From positions 122,233 to 186,232 of the forward strand of contig NZ_FNOR01000012.1 in NCBI RefSeq assembly GCF_900107095.1: DNA of 64,000 bases. Direction: 5' to 3'. The notes under the pieces are model-generated. The model was not told where the DNA came from, made no database searches, and saw nothing but the letters and a program-made list of their open reading frames with translations. Position 1 is the stretch's first letter; each line of letters begins with the position of its first letter. Below are positions 18,233 to 27,547 of this stretch, piece after piece. Made by a program: the position numbers and the translations under genes. Origin of the DNA: Collimonas sp. OK242 (GTDB lineage Bacteria; Pseudomonadota; Gammaproteobacteria; Burkholderiales; Burkholderiaceae_D).

Positions 18233-20497
18233 ATGGTTTCGCTCACTGCAACACAACGCGCTACGCAAATCCAGCAGTGCACCGCCGGCTTGAGTGCCGA
18301 GGATAGCGCGCGCGTGCTTGACGCCCTGGCTTTCGTCGAACCGCTGTATGCCGATAACTTCATCGCTACCGGCCAAAGCGCGCTCGATTTCTCGCAAGGC
18401 GTAACCAGCATACTGGCCATGCTCGATACCGATGTCGAAACCCGGATCGCGGCCTTGCTGTTCGAACTGCCATTGTTCGACGCCAGCCACGCCGACCTGA
18501 TCGAACAGCGGTTCGGCAAGGAGATCTCGGATCTGGTCGGCGGCATCCGGCAATTGATGCGGCTGCACGGCTTTACCTCCGGCTTGCCGCAAGAAGTCAT
18601 GCGCGGCAAGAATGCTGCGCAGCAGGCAGCCAGCCAGGTGGAAACCCTGCGCAAGATGTTGCTGGCGATGGCGACCGACATGCGCGTGGTGCTGGTACGG
18701 CTGGCTTCGCGCGTGACCGCGCTGCGCTATTTTTCCGAGCACAAGATGGAAAACGCGCGCACCAGCCAGTACGCGCGCGAGACGCTGGATTTGTACGCGC
18801 CGCTGGCCAACCGGCTCGGGATCTGGCAGCTCAAATGGGAGCTGGAAGACCTGTCGTTCCGTTTCATCGATCCGGTTACCTACAAGCGCATCGCCAAGAT
18901 GCTGGAAGAGCGGCGCATCGAACGCGAAGGTTTTGTCGATGCCGCAATCACGCGTTTGCGCAGCGAGCTGGCAGCGGCCGACATCAAGGCCGAAGTGTCG
19001 GGCCGGCCCAAGCACATCTACAGTATCTGGAACAAGATGCAGGGCAAGGAACTCGATTTTTCCGAGCTCTATGACGTTCGCGCATTCCGTGTGATTGTCG
19101 ATGACGTCAAGACCTGTTATGCCGTGCTGGGCATCGTCCACAACATCTGGGTGCCGATCCCGAAAGAATTCGACGACTACATTTCACGTCCCAAGCAAAA
19201 CGGCTACCAGTCCCTGCATACGGTGGTATTGGCAGACGATGAGCGGGCGCTCGAAGTGCAGATACGCACCAAGGAAATGCACCATTTCGCCGAATACGGG
19301 GTGGCCGCCCACTGGCGCTACAAGGAAGCCGGCGGCTCCAATTTCTCGGCGCAGAAATACGACGAAAAAATTGCCTGGCTGCGCCAATTGCTGGCCTGGA
19401 AAAGCGATGTGGTGGATGCGGTTGTCGAACAAGAAGACAGTCGTCGCGAATGGCTGGAAAAGCTCAAGCAGGCCACGCTCAACGACCACATCTACGTGTT
19501 GACGCCGCAAGCCCGCGTGATCGAACTGCCTAGCGGCGCCACGCCTATCGATTTTGCCTACTATCTGCATACCGACGTCGGCCATCGCTGCCGCGGTGCG
19601 CGCGTCGATGGCAGCATGGTGCCGTTGAATACGCCGCTGAAGAACGGCCAGACGGTAGAAATCATCACCGCCAAAAACGCCCCCGGCGGCGCCGGTCCCT
19701 CGCGTGACTGGCTGACGCCGGGCTATGCCGCCAGCGCCCGCACCCGTTCCAAAGTGCGCGCCTGGTTCAACGCGATCGAACAGCAAGAGACCCTGGCCAC
19801 CGGCCGCAGCCTGCTGGACAAGACCTTGCAGCGCGAAGGCAAGACTGCGGTCAACCTGGAAGAACTGGCGCGCAAGCTCGAGTTCCCCAAGTTGGAAGAT
19901 CTGCTGCTGGCTTTGGGCAAGGATGAATTCAGCCTGCGTCATGTAGAACAAGCCTTGCACGATGATGGCGTCAAGCCGGTCGAGCACAGCAGCGAACTGG
20001 AAGAAGCGGCAATTACCCGCAAGAGCCGCGCCTCAAGCGTGACGCATGGCGGCAAGTCAGGGGTGCTGGTGGTTGGCACCGATGGCTTGATGACGCAGCT
20101 GGCCAAGTGTTGCAAGCCGGCGCCGCCGGATCCGGTGGTCGGTTTCATCACGCGCGGCAAAGGGGTGTCTATCCATCGCGAAAATTGCAAGAATTTCGCC
20201 GAAATGCGCATCAAAGCGCCCGAACGCGTGATCCAGACCACCTGGGGCGCACCGGAGGCGGAAACCGTCTACCCGGTGGATATCTTCGTGCTGGCCAGCG
20301 ATCGCCAAGGCTTGCTGCGGGATATCTCGGAAGTGTTCTTGCGTGAAAAAATCAACGTCATCGGCGTCAGCACCCAAAGTGCGAAGGCCCATGCGCGGAT
20401 GGCGTTCACTGCGGAAATCGCTTCCACCGCCCAGCTGCAAAAAGCCTTGACCGTGATCCGTGAAGTAAAAGGGGTGCTGGAAGCCAAGCGCCAATAA
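18233..20497 (+). CDS. relA: RelA-type (p)ppGpp synthetase
   Basis: This 754-aa long RelA/SpoT homologue has, in order, an N-terminal pseudo-hydrolase region, a synthetase domain (about 240-370), a TGS domain (about 420-480; DHIYVLTPQARVIELPSGAT) and a C-terminal ACT domain. The metal-binding HD pair of the hydrolase is absent: where SpoT has a HD, this protein reads LLFELPLFDASHADLIEQ. The synthetase carries EFDD at residue 312, the acidic EXDD signature of RelA-type monofunctional enzymes, not the RXKD of bifunctional ones. It therefore should synthesise but not degrade (p)ppGpp, in response to uncharged tRNA on ribosomes. A separate SpoT/Rel hydrolase must lie elsewhere. Confidence 0.93.
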   Translation: MVSLTATQRATQIQQCTAGLSAEDSARVLDALAFVEPLYADNFIATGQSALDFSQGVTSILAMLDTDVETRIAALLFELPLFDASHADLIEQRFGKEISDLVGGIRQLMRLHGFTSGLPQEVMRGKNAAQQAASQVETLRKMLLAMATDMRVVLVRLASRVTALRYFSEHKMENARTSQYARETLDLYAPLANRLGIWQLKWELEDLSFRFIDPVTYKRIAKMLEERRIEREGFVDAAITRLRSELAAADIKAEVSGRPKHIYSIWNKMQGKELDFSELYDVRAFRVIVDDVKTCYAVLGIVHNIWVPIPKEFDDYISRPKQNGYQSLHTVVLADDERALEVQIRTKEMHHFAEYGVAAHWRYKEAGGSNFSAQKYDEKIAWLRQLLAWKSDVVDAVVEQEDSRREWLEKLKQATLNDHIYVLTPQARVIELPSGATPIDFAYYLHTDVGHRCRGARVDGSMVPLNTPLKNGQTVEIITAKNAPGGAGPSRDWLTPGYAASARTRSKVRAWFNAIEQQETLATGRSLLDKTLQREGKTAVNLEELARKLEFPKLEDLLLALGKDEFSLRHVEQALHDDGVKPVEHSSELEEAAITRKSRASSVTHGGKSGVLVVGTDGLMTQLAKCCKPAPPDPVVGFITRGKGVSIHRENCKNFAEMRIKAPERVIQTTWGAPEAETVYPVDIFVLASDRQGLLRDISEVFLREKINVIGVSTQSAKAHARMAFTAEIASTAQLQKALTVIREVKGVLEAKRQ

Positions 20498-20573
20498 GGC
20501 TGGTACGGCAGGGGCTGGGCGAGGGTGTGCAAAATCGTCTCGGCGCCTGCTTTATTTACTGGAAATTTTATGC

Positions 20574-20579
20574 CATAAT
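20574..20579 (+). promoter_or_regulatory. Possible tRNA-Val promoter -10
   Basis: CATAAT lies 12 bases before the mature tRNA start. A T-rich stretch (TTTATT, 20551-20556) sits at about 17-bp spacing as a weak -35 candidate. Only the -10 is persuasive. Confidence 0.35.
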
Positions 20580-20591
20580 AGCGGCCTCTCC

Positions 20592-20666
20592 GGGAGGTTA
20601 GCTCAGGGGTAGAGCGATCGCCTCACACGCGATAGGTCACAAGTTCGAAACTTGTACTTCCCACCA
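20592..20666 (+). tRNA. tRNA-Val (anticodon CAC)
   Basis: This 75-nt cloverleaf has an acceptor arm GGGAGGT/ACTTCCC (one G-T pair) with encoded CCA. The D arm is GCTCAGGGGTAGAGC. The anticodon stem ATCGC/GCGAT encloses the loop CTCACAC, giving anticodon CAC, which reads GUG. The T arm ACAAG/CTTGT encloses the loop TTCGAAA. It stands alone between relA and prpR. Confidence 0.96.
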
Positions 20667-20763
20667 TTTCCAAGTCTTTATCCATGCGGCTTCTCTCTGA
20701 CGCATGTCGATACTGCCCATTGCTTCCCAATTAATTGCCTCTGAAACCACGTAACGCTGCCGA

Positions 20764-22413
20764 TCATTGGTTCCTGATCTTGCGCCATAGCGTGGTACGA
20801 CTAATGCCGAGATGCTTCGCTGCCGCCTCGCGGTTGCCGCCGAAACGGGCCAGCACTTGCGCGATGCTCTCAGTGGTCGCCGGTGCGGCAGTTAATGTTG
20901 CCACTGCGGTCGGCAGTGCGATTGCCGGCCCGGGCATCGATGCCCGGACAAATTCCGGCGCGACACTGAGGATGAAGGCAGGGGACAGCGCCTGCAGCGG
21001 TTCAGCCGCCAGGAACAATGCCAGCCTTTCCATCAGGTTACGTACTTCGCGCGCATTGCCGGGCCAGGCATAGGCGCCAAGGAGGGGCGCGCAAGCGACG
21101 ATTTCAGCATGCAGATTCGGGTGCGGGCGGGCGCCGAGGGCTGCCAGCGCTTTTTTCAGGCACCATTCGGCCAGCGCGATCAGGTCTTGCGGGCGTTCAC
21201 GCAAGGGCGCCAGCGTCAGGCGCAGCACGGCCAGGCGATAAAACAGGTCGGCCCGGAAACGGCCTTCGCGTACGCGCTGCTCCAGGTCGCAATGAGTGGC
21301 GCTGATGATGCGGACATCCACCGCAATCGGCCGGGTGCCGCCGACTCGCACCACTTCGCGCTCTTCCAGTACCCGCAGCAAACGGGTTTGCAGCGCCAGC
21401 GGCATTTCGCCGATTTCATCCAGAAACAGCGTGCCGCGATGGGCCGCTTCGAACAGGCCGGCGTGGCCGCCGCGGCGCGAGCCGGTGAATGCGCCTTCTT
21501 CATAGCCGAACAATTCCGACTCCAGCAGCGATTCTGCAATTGCACCGCAGTTGACTGCGACAAACGGCTTGTTGCCGATGAGCGCGCGCGGATTTTCGCG
21601 GTGAATCGCTTGCGCCACCAGTTCCTTGCCGGTGCCGGTTTCGCCCTGGATCAACACCGTGGCCTGCGATTTGGCATACAGTACGATAGCTTGGCGCAGG
21701 GTTTCCATCATCGGCGAGTCGCCACGCAAATCGTTGAGGCCATGCTTGGCGCGCAGCGTGTCGGCCAACGGCGTGCTACGGCTGTGGCTGCGGTTCGATT
21801 CCAGTTGCGCCAGGAGCGCGATTTCCAGCGCGTCGTCGAAGGCCTGGCGGATCGATGCGGCGGAATAGACGAATACTGCGGCCAGGCCGGCTTCTTCGGC
21901 CAGATCGGTGATCAGGCCGGCGCCGACAATCGCCTTGACGCCGCCGGCCTTGAGTTCATTGATTTGCGCCCGCGCATCTTCTTCGGTTGCGTAGTCGCGT
22001 TGCTGAATGTTGAAACCGAATGCATTCTGGAATTCCTTGAGCACCGGCATCGTGGACTGGTAAGTGATGATGCCGATGTCGGGCGTGATCTGGCGCGCAC
22101 GCGACAATGCCTGCAGCACGTCGAAGCCGCTGGCCTTGGCGATCACGACCGGCACCGATAGCCGGCTTTTCAGGTAGGCGCCGTTGGAGCCGGCAGCGAT
22201 CACCGCATCGCAGCGCTCGGTTTCCATCCGTTCGCGGATATGGCGCGCGGCCTCGTCGAATCCCAGATGAATGGGTTCGATAATCGCGCGGTCGTCGTAT
22301 TCCAGCGTAATGTCGCGAAACAGGTCGGACAGGCGGGAGACCGAGACGGTCCAGATCACCGGCTTTTGGCTGGCGTTGCTGGCGTCACGCGGAGCGGGAG
22401 GTGAGGGCGGCAT
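20764..22413 (-). CDS. prpR: Propionate catabolism sigma-54-dependent activator
   Basis: This 549-aa activator of the methylcitrate operon responds to 2-methylcitrate. The N-terminal PrpR sensor domain (about 20-200) is followed by the AAA+ sigma-54 interaction domain, with Walker A GETGTGKE, the sigma-54 loop as GAFTGS and Walker [15 protein letters not shown]-terminal Fis-type helix-turn-helix ends in [31 protein letters not shown] rather than GAFTGA is also known in enteric PrpR. It is divergent from prpB, with inverted repeats right at its own start codon that may bind it. Confidence 0.95.
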   Translation of the reverse strand: MPPSPPAPRDASNASQKPVIWTVSVSRLSDLFRDITLEYDDRAIIEPIHLGFDEAARHIRERMETERCDAVIAAGSNGAYLKSRLSVPVVIAKASGFDVLQALSRARQITPDIGIITYQSTMPVLKEFQNAFGFNIQQRDYATEEDARAQINELKAGGVKAIVGAGLITDLAEEAGLAAVFVYSAASIRQAFDDALEIALLAQLESNRSHSRSTPLADTLRAKHGLNDLRGDSPMMETLRQAIVLYAKSQATVLIQGETGTGKELVAQAIHRENPRALIGNKPFVAVNCGAIAESLLESELFGYEEGAFTGSRRGGHAGLFEAAHRGTLFLDEIGEMPLALQTRLLRVLEEREVVRVGGTRPIAVDVRIISATHCDLEQRVREGRFRADLFYRLAVLRLTLAPLRERPQDLIALAEWCLKKALAALGARPHPNLHAEIVACAPLLGAYAWPGNAREVRNLMERLALFLAAEPLQALSPAFILSVAPEFVRASMPGPAIALPTAVATLTAAPATTESIAQVLARFGGNREAAAKHLGISRTTLWRKIRNQ

Positions 22414-22473
22414 GTTTCAAATATGATTAATGTGAACGTTTCATCGTTCATAAATGTAACATGATTTGAAACA
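22413..22473. promoter_or_regulatory. Inverted repeats upstream of prpBC, likely PrpR sites
   Basis: TGTTTCAAAT (22413-22422) is perfectly inverted by ATTTGAAACA (22464-22473). Nested within is TGAACG (22433-22438) inverted by CGTTCA (22445-22450). They lie about 120-200 bp upstream of the sigma-54 promoter, the usual range for an enhancer-binding protein, and abut the prpR start, which suggests autoregulation. The assignment to PrpR is inference. Confidence 0.6.
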
Positions 22474-22591
22474 ATTCCGTTGCATGTACTCGAATTCTAT
22501 TAATTTAATTATTTGCAATTTTATTGCTTAAATAATTGATTTTATTGGTTTATTTTCGTTTTCCGCCGGCCTTGTTATCATTGCATTTTGC

Positions 22592-22608
22592 TTGGCACGG
22601 CGATTGCT
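22592..22608 (+). promoter_or_regulatory. Sigma-54 (-24/-12) promoter of prpB
   Basis: TTGGCACGGCGATTGCT matches the sigma-54 consensus YTGGCACGNNNNTTGCW at all fixed positions. The GG and GC elements have the required spacing. Transcription should start about 12 bases downstream, near 22619, roughly 55 bases before the prpB ATG. Confidence 0.9.
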
Positions 22609-22674
22609 GTATAGCTGGAAAGTCACGGTGCAGACGTCTGCATGAAACACATCCGCAATCCATCAGGAGAAGAC

Positions 22675-23562
22675 ATGAGTCAATATTCCGCAGGCGCCGC
22701 CTTCCGCAAGGCGATGCAAGAAGAATCCCCGCTGCAAGTGATAGGCGCAATCAACGCGAATCACGCATTGCTGGCCAAGCGCGCCGGTTTCAAGGCGATT
22801 TACCTGTCCGGCGGCGGTGTCGCGGCCGGTTCGCTGGGCTTGCCCGACCTCGGCATCTCCAATCTGGACGACGTGCTGACCGATGTGCGCCGCATCACCG
22901 ATGTCTGCGACCTGCCTTTGCTGGTCGATGTGGATACCGGTTTCGGCGCCAGCGCCTTCAATGTGGCGCGCACCGTCAAAGCTATGATCAAGTTCGGCGC
23001 GGCAGCGATCCACATAGAAGACCAGGTCGGCGCCAAGCGCTGCGGCCATCGTCCGAACAAGGAAATCGTCAGCAAGCAGGAAATGGTCGACCGCATCAAG
23101 GCCGCGGTCGACGCCCGTACCGACGACAATTTCGTGATCATGGCGCGTACCGACGCGCTCGCAGTGGAAGGGCTGGAATCGGCGCTGGATCGTGCGATGG
23201 CCTGCGTCGAAGCCGGCGCCGACATGATCTTCCCGGAAGCGATTACGGAGCTGGCGATGTATAAGCAGTTTGCCGCTGCCGTCAAGGTGCCGGTACTGGC
23301 CAACATCACCGAGTTCGGCTCCACGCCGCTGTTTACGGTAGAAGAATTGAAATCAGCCGATGTCGGGCTGGTGCTGTATCCGCTGTCGGCCTTCCGTGCA
23401 ATGAACAAGGCGGCAGAAAACGTGTACACAGCAATCCGCCGCGACGGCACGCAAAAGAATGTGGTCGACACCATGCAGACACGCATGGAATTGTATGACC
23501 GGATCAACTATCACGATTTCGAACAGCATCTGGATGCCCTGTTTGCGGCCCAGAAGAAATAA
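22675..23562 (+). CDS. prpB: 2-methylisocitrate lyase
   Basis: This 295-aa enzyme cleaves 2-methylisocitrate to pyruvate and succinate, the last step of the methylcitrate cycle. It belongs to the PEP mutase/isocitrate lyase superfamily, with the catalytic cysteine motif KRCGHR and the Mg-binding block [12 protein letters not shown]. The start at 22675 ([10 protein letters not shown]) has AGGAGA upstream; the frame is open to 22642 without a ribosome site. It is first in the prpB-prpC-acnD-prpF operon. Confidence 0.96.
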   Translation: MSQYSAGAAFRKAMQEESPLQVIGAINANHALLAKRAGFKAIYLSGGGVAAGSLGLPDLGISNLDDVLTDVRRITDVCDLPLLVDVDTGFGASAFNVARTVKAMIKFGAAAIHIEDQVGAKRCGHRPNKEIVSKQEMVDRIKAAVDARTDDNFVIMARTDALAVEGLESALDRAMACVEAGADMIFPEAITELAMYKQFAAAVKVPVLANITEFGSTPLFTVEELKSADVGLVLYPLSAFRAMNKAAENVYTAIRRDGTQKNVVDTMQTRMELYDRINYHDFEQHLDALFAAQKK

Positions 23563-23618
23563 GACATCCGCATTAATTAATTAATTACACCTATTCCTTG
23601 CCGTCAGGAGACGAAAAA

Positions 23619-24788
23619 ATGAGTGAAGCACAAGCAAGCACACAAGCAGCTGCAGGCGGTTTCAAACCAAAAAAATCCGTCGCGCTGTCCGGCGTGACCG
23701 CAGGTAATACTGCACTGTGTTCGGTCGGTAAAACCGGCAACGATCTGCATTATCGCGGCTATGACATCCTGGATATCGCCGACACCTGCGAGTTCGAGGA
23801 AATCGCCTATCTGCTGGTACACGGCAAGTTGCCGACTGCCGCCGAACTCAAGGGCTACAAGGCAAAACTGAAGTCGCTGCGCGGCTTGCCGGCCAGCGTC
23901 AAGGCCGCGCTGGAAGCGCTGCCTGCCGCATCGCACCCGATGGACGTGATGCGCACCGGCGTCTCGGCGCTGGGTTGCACGCTGCCTGAAAAAGACGACC
24001 ACAATGCGCCGGGCGCGCGCGACATCGCCGACCGCCTGATGGCCTCCTTCGGCTCCATGCTGCTGTACTGGTATCACTTCAGCAGCAACGGCAGGCGCAT
24101 CGAAGTCGAGACCGACGACGATTCCATCGGCGCTCATTTCCTGCACCTGCTGCATGGCGTGAAACCATCCGCCTCATGGGAAAAAGCGATGCACGTTTCG
24201 CTGATCCTGTACGCGGAACACGAATTCAATGCCTCCACCTTTACCAGCCGCGTGATTGCCGGCACAGGCTCTGATTTCTACTCCGCGATCACCGGCGCAA
24301 TCGGTGCTTTGCGTGGCCCGAAACACGGCGGCGCGAATGAAGCCGCGTTTGAAATCCAGAAGCGTTACGATAATCCGGATGAGGCGGAAGCCGACATCAG
24401 GAGCCGGGTAGAGAACAGGGAAGTGGTGATCGGTTTCGGCCATCCGGTGTATACCGTGTCCGATCCGCGCAACAAGGTCATCAAGGAAGTGGCGCGCAAA
24501 TTGTCGGCGGAAGCGGGCTCGACTGCGATGTTCGACATCGCCGAGCGCCTGGAGTCGGTGATGTGGGAAGTCAAGAAGATGTTCCCGAACCTGGACTGGT
24601 TCTCGGCCGTCTCGTACCACATGATGGGTGTGCCGACTGCGATGTTTACGCCGCTGTTCGTGATTTCCCGTACGTCCGGCTGGGCCGCGCATGTGATCGA
24701 GCAGCGCATCGACAACAAGATCATTCGTCCTTCGGCCAACTATGTCGGCCCGGATAATCTGGAGTTTGTGCCGATCGGCAAACGCTAG
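23619..24788 (+). CDS. prpC: 2-methylcitrate synthase
   Basis: This 389-aa citrate-synthase-family enzyme condenses propionyl-CoA with oxaloacetate to give 2-methylcitrate. The catalytic His motifs appear as [15 protein letters not shown] and [10 protein letters not shown], and the catalytic Asp lies within the [12 protein letters not shown] region. The shortened N-terminus and [11 protein letters not shown] motif are typical of methylcitrate rather than hexameric citrate synthase. The start at 23619 has AGGAG at suitable spacing. It lies 56 bases after prpB, across a TTAA-rich spacer. Confidence 0.95.
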   Translation: MSEAQASTQAAAGGFKPKKSVALSGVTAGNTALCSVGKTGNDLHYRGYDILDIADTCEFEEIAYLLVHGKLPTAAELKGYKAKLKSLRGLPASVKAALEALPAASHPMDVMRTGVSALGCTLPEKDDHNAPGARDIADRLMASFGSMLLYWYHFSSNGRRIEVETDDDSIGAHFLHLLHGVKPSASWEKAMHVSLILYAEHEFNASTFTSRVIAGTGSDFYSAITGAIGALRGPKHGGANEAAFEIQKRYDNPDEAEADIRSRVENREVVIGFGHPVYTVSDPRNKVIKEVARKLSAEAGSTAMFDIAERLESVMWEVKKMFPNLDWFSAVSYHMMGVPTAMFTPLFVISRTSGWAAHVIEQRIDNKIIRPSANYVGPDNLEFVPIGKR

Positions 24789-24814
24789 TCATTTAAAGCG
24801 ACCTCTAAAAACTC

Positions 24815-24892
24815 CGTCATCCCCGCGTACGCGGGGATCCATTTTCCCTGCCGTCGCCGGCAATTTGGATTCCCGCGTTCGCGGGAATGACG
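24815..24892. repeat. Inverted pair of REP palindromes (BIME-like)
   Basis: CGTCATCCCCGCG..CGCGGGGATCC (24815-24840) and the opposed GGATTCCCGCG..CGCGGGAATGACG (24867-24892) are two head-to-head hairpins. They match the common proteobacterial GTCAT-CCCGCG repeat. They occupy the prpC-acnD gap and could protect the upstream mRNA or weaken expression of the downstream genes. Confidence 0.85.
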
Positions 24893-24925
24893 CAACCAGG
24901 TGATGCCTTCTTTCCCGACTTAGCC

Positions 24926-27532
24926 ATGAACACAGCAAACCGCAAACCCCTGCCAGGCACCAAGCTGGATTTTTTCGACACGCGTGCCGCGGTCGACGCC
25001 ATCCAGCCGGGCGCCTACGATAAACTGCCCTACACGTCGCGCGTGCTGGCCGAAAACCTCGTGCGCCGTTGCGAACCAGCGACCCTGGCCGACTCCCTGA
25101 AGCAGTTCATCGAGCGCAAGCGCGACCTGGACTTCCCGTGGTTTCCGGCTCGCGTGGTGTGCCATGACATCCTGGGCCAGACCGCACTGGTCGACCTCGC
25201 GGGCCTGCGTGACGCGATTGCCGCCCAGGGCGGAGACCCAGCCCTGGTCAATCCGGTGGTGCCGACACAGCTGGTGGTAGACCACTCGCTGGCGGTTGAG
25301 TGCGGAGGTTTCGACCCGGATGCGTTCGACAAGAACCGCGCCATCGAAGACCGTCGTAACGAAGACCGCTTCGATTTCATCAACTGGACCAAGAAGGCGT
25401 TTAAGAACGTCGACGTGATCCCGCCGGGCAACGGCATCCTGCACCAGATCAACCTCGAACGCATGTCGCCGGTGGTGCAGGTGAAAGATGGCGTGGCCTT
25501 CCCGGATACCCTGGTCGGTACTGACAGCCATACCCCGATGGTGGATGCGCTGGGCGTGCTCGCCATCGGCGTCGGCGGTCTGGAAGCCGAAAGCGTGATG
25601 CTGGGCCGCGCTTCCTGGATGCGCCTGCCGGATATCATCGGCGTTGAGCTGAGCGGCAAGCCGCAGCCGGGCATCACGGCGACCGACATCGTGCTGGCGC
25701 TGACCGAGTTCCTGCGTGCGCAGAAGGTTGTGTCCTCTTATCTCGAGTTCTACGGTGAAGGCGCTTCCCACCTGACGCTGGGCGATCGCGCGACCATTTC
25801 CAACATGGCGCCGGAGTTCGGCTCCACCGCCGCGATGTTTTACATCGACGAGCAAACCATCAAATACCTGAAGCTCACCGGTCGCGACGATGCGCTGGTC
25901 AAGCTGGTGGAAATCTACGCCAAGCAAACCGGCCTCTGGGCCGACAGCCTGAAGCACGCCGAGTACGAACGCGTCATCAAATTCGACCTGTCTTCCGTGG
26001 TGCGCAACATTGCAGGACCATCCAACCCGCACAATCGCGTGCCGACTTCCGAACTGGCTGCACGCGGCATCAGCGGCAAGGTCGAGAACGAGCCAGGACT
26101 GATGCCGGACGGCGCCGTGATCATCGCCGCTATCACCAGCTGCACCAATACCAACAACCCGCGCAACATGATCGCCGCCGGTCTGCTGGCGCGCAACGCG
26201 AATGCCCGGGGCCTCACTCGCAAGCCCTGGGTAAAGAGCTCGCTGGCGCCGGGCTCGAAGACGGTCGCACTGTATCTGGAAGCCGCCGGGCTGTTGCCGG
26301 AACTGGAAACGCTGGGCTTCGGTGTGGTGGCCTTTGCCTGTACCACCTGCAACGGCATGAGCGGCGCGCTGGATCCGCTTATCCAGAAGGAAGTGGTGGA
26401 GCGCGATCTGTACGCCACCGCCGTCCTCTCGGGCAACCGTAACTTCGACGGCCGTATCCACCCCTACGCCAAGCAGGCTTTCCTGGCTTCGCCGCCGCTG
26501 GTGGTGGCCTACGCGATCGCCGGCACCATCCGTTTCGACATCGAGAAAGATGTCCTGGGTATCGACGCCGATGGCCATCCTGTGACGCTGAAAGACATTT
26601 GGCCGTCCGATGCAGAAATCGATGCCATCGTCGCCTCCAGCGTCAAGCCGGAGTTGTTCCGCAAGGTCTACGAGCCGATGTTTGCGGTGGTCGCCGATAA
26701 CGGCGAGAAAGTCAGCCCGCTGTACGACTGGCGTCCGCAGACCACCTATATCCGTCGCCCGCCTTACTGGGAAGGTGCACTGGCTGGCGCGCGGACCATG
26801 ACAGGCATGCGGCCGCTGGCGGTGTTGGGAGACAACATCACCACCGATCACCTGTCGCCGTCGAACGCCATCATGCTCGATAGCGCAGCGGGTGCGTACC
26901 TGGCCAAGATGGGTTTGCCTGAGGAAGACTTCAACTCCTATGCCACCCATCGCGGCGACCACCTCACCGCCCAGCGCGCCACCTTCGCCAATCCCACCCT
27001 GAGGAATGAAATGGTGCGAGAAAATGGCGAGATGAGCGGCAAAGTGAAAGCGGGCTCGCTGACCCGCATGGAGCCCGAGGGCAAGATCATTCGCATGTGG
27101 GAAGCCATCGAAATCTACATGGAGCGCAAGCAGCCGCTGATCGTGATCGCCGGCGCCGACTATGGCCAGGGCTCCTCGCGTGACTGGGCCGCCAAAGGCG
27201 TGCGTCTGGCGGGTGTGGAAGCCATCGCGGCGGAAGGCTTTGAGCGCATCCACCGCACCAATCTGGTCGGCATGGGTGTGCTGCCGCTGGAGTTCAAGCC
27301 CGGCGTCAACCGCATCACCCTGAACATCGACGGTAGCGAAACCTTCGACGTGATTGGCGAACGTACACCGCGTACAACCCTGACGCTGATTATCAATCGC
27401 AAGAACGGCGAGCGCGTGGAAGTGCCTGTGACCTGCCGCCTTGACACTGCGGAAGAAGTTTCGATTTACGAAGCGGGCGGCGTGCTGCAGCGTTTCGCGC
27501 AGGACTTCCTCGAATCGTCAACGGCTGCCTGA
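24926..27532 (+). CDS. acnD: 2-methylcitrate dehydratase, Fe-S dependent
   Basis: This 868-aa aconitase-family enzyme dehydrates 2-methylcitrate to a methylaconitate; it replaces PrpD in this operon type. The three 4Fe-4S cysteines are visible in AAITSCTNTNNPRNM and FACTTCNGMSGALDP. The substrate-binding C-terminal swivel domain contains GADYGQGSSRDWAAKG. The start at 24926 (MNTANRKPLPG) suits the family; the upstream in-frame ATG at 24887 lies inside the REP. No clear Shine-Dalgarno sequence precedes the start. It needs PrpF, encoded 15 bases downstream, for a functional cycle. Confidence 0.95.
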   Translation: MNTANRKPLPGTKLDFFDTRAAVDAIQPGAYDKLPYTSRVLAENLVRRCEPATLADSLKQFIERKRDLDFPWFPARVVCHDILGQTALVDLAGLRDAIAAQGGDPALVNPVVPTQLVVDHSLAVECGGFDPDAFDKNRAIEDRRNEDRFDFINWTKKAFKNVDVIPPGNGILHQINLERMSPVVQVKDGVAFPDTLVGTDSHTPMVDALGVLAIGVGGLEAESVMLGRASWMRLPDIIGVELSGKPQPGITATDIVLALTEFLRAQKVVSSYLEFYGEGASHLTLGDRATISNMAPEFGSTAAMFYIDEQTIKYLKLTGRDDALVKLVEIYAKQTGLWADSLKHAEYERVIKFDLSSVVRNIAGPSNPHNRVPTSELAARGISGKVENEPGLMPDGAVIIAAITSCTNTNNPRNMIAAGLLARNANARGLTRKPWVKSSLAPGSKTVALYLEAAGLLPELETLGFGVVAFACTTCNGMSGALDPLIQKEVVERDLYATAVLSGNRNFDGRIHPYAKQAFLASPPLVVAYAIAGTIRFDIEKDVLGIDADGHPVTLKDIWPSDAEIDAIVASSVKPELFRKVYEPMFAVVADNGEKVSPLYDWRPQTTYIRRPPYWEGALAGARTMTGMRPLAVLGDNITTDHLSPSNAIMLDSAAGAYLAKMGLPEEDFNSYATHRGDHLTAQRATFANPTLRNEMVRENGEMSGKVKAGSLTRMEPEGKIIRMWEAIEIYMERKQPLIVIAGADYGQGSSRDWAAKGVRLAGVEAIAAEGFERIHRTNLVGMGVLPLEFKPGVNRITLNIDGSETFDVIGERTPRTTLTLIINRKNGERVEVPVTCRLDTAEEVSIYEAGGVLQRFAQDFLESSTAA

Positions 27533-27547
27533 ACAGGACAACATACA

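Noticed and set aside
23572..23587. TTAATTAATTAA run between prpB and prpC
   Set aside because: It is a short low-complexity tract with no evident role; a regulatory site cannot be argued from it.
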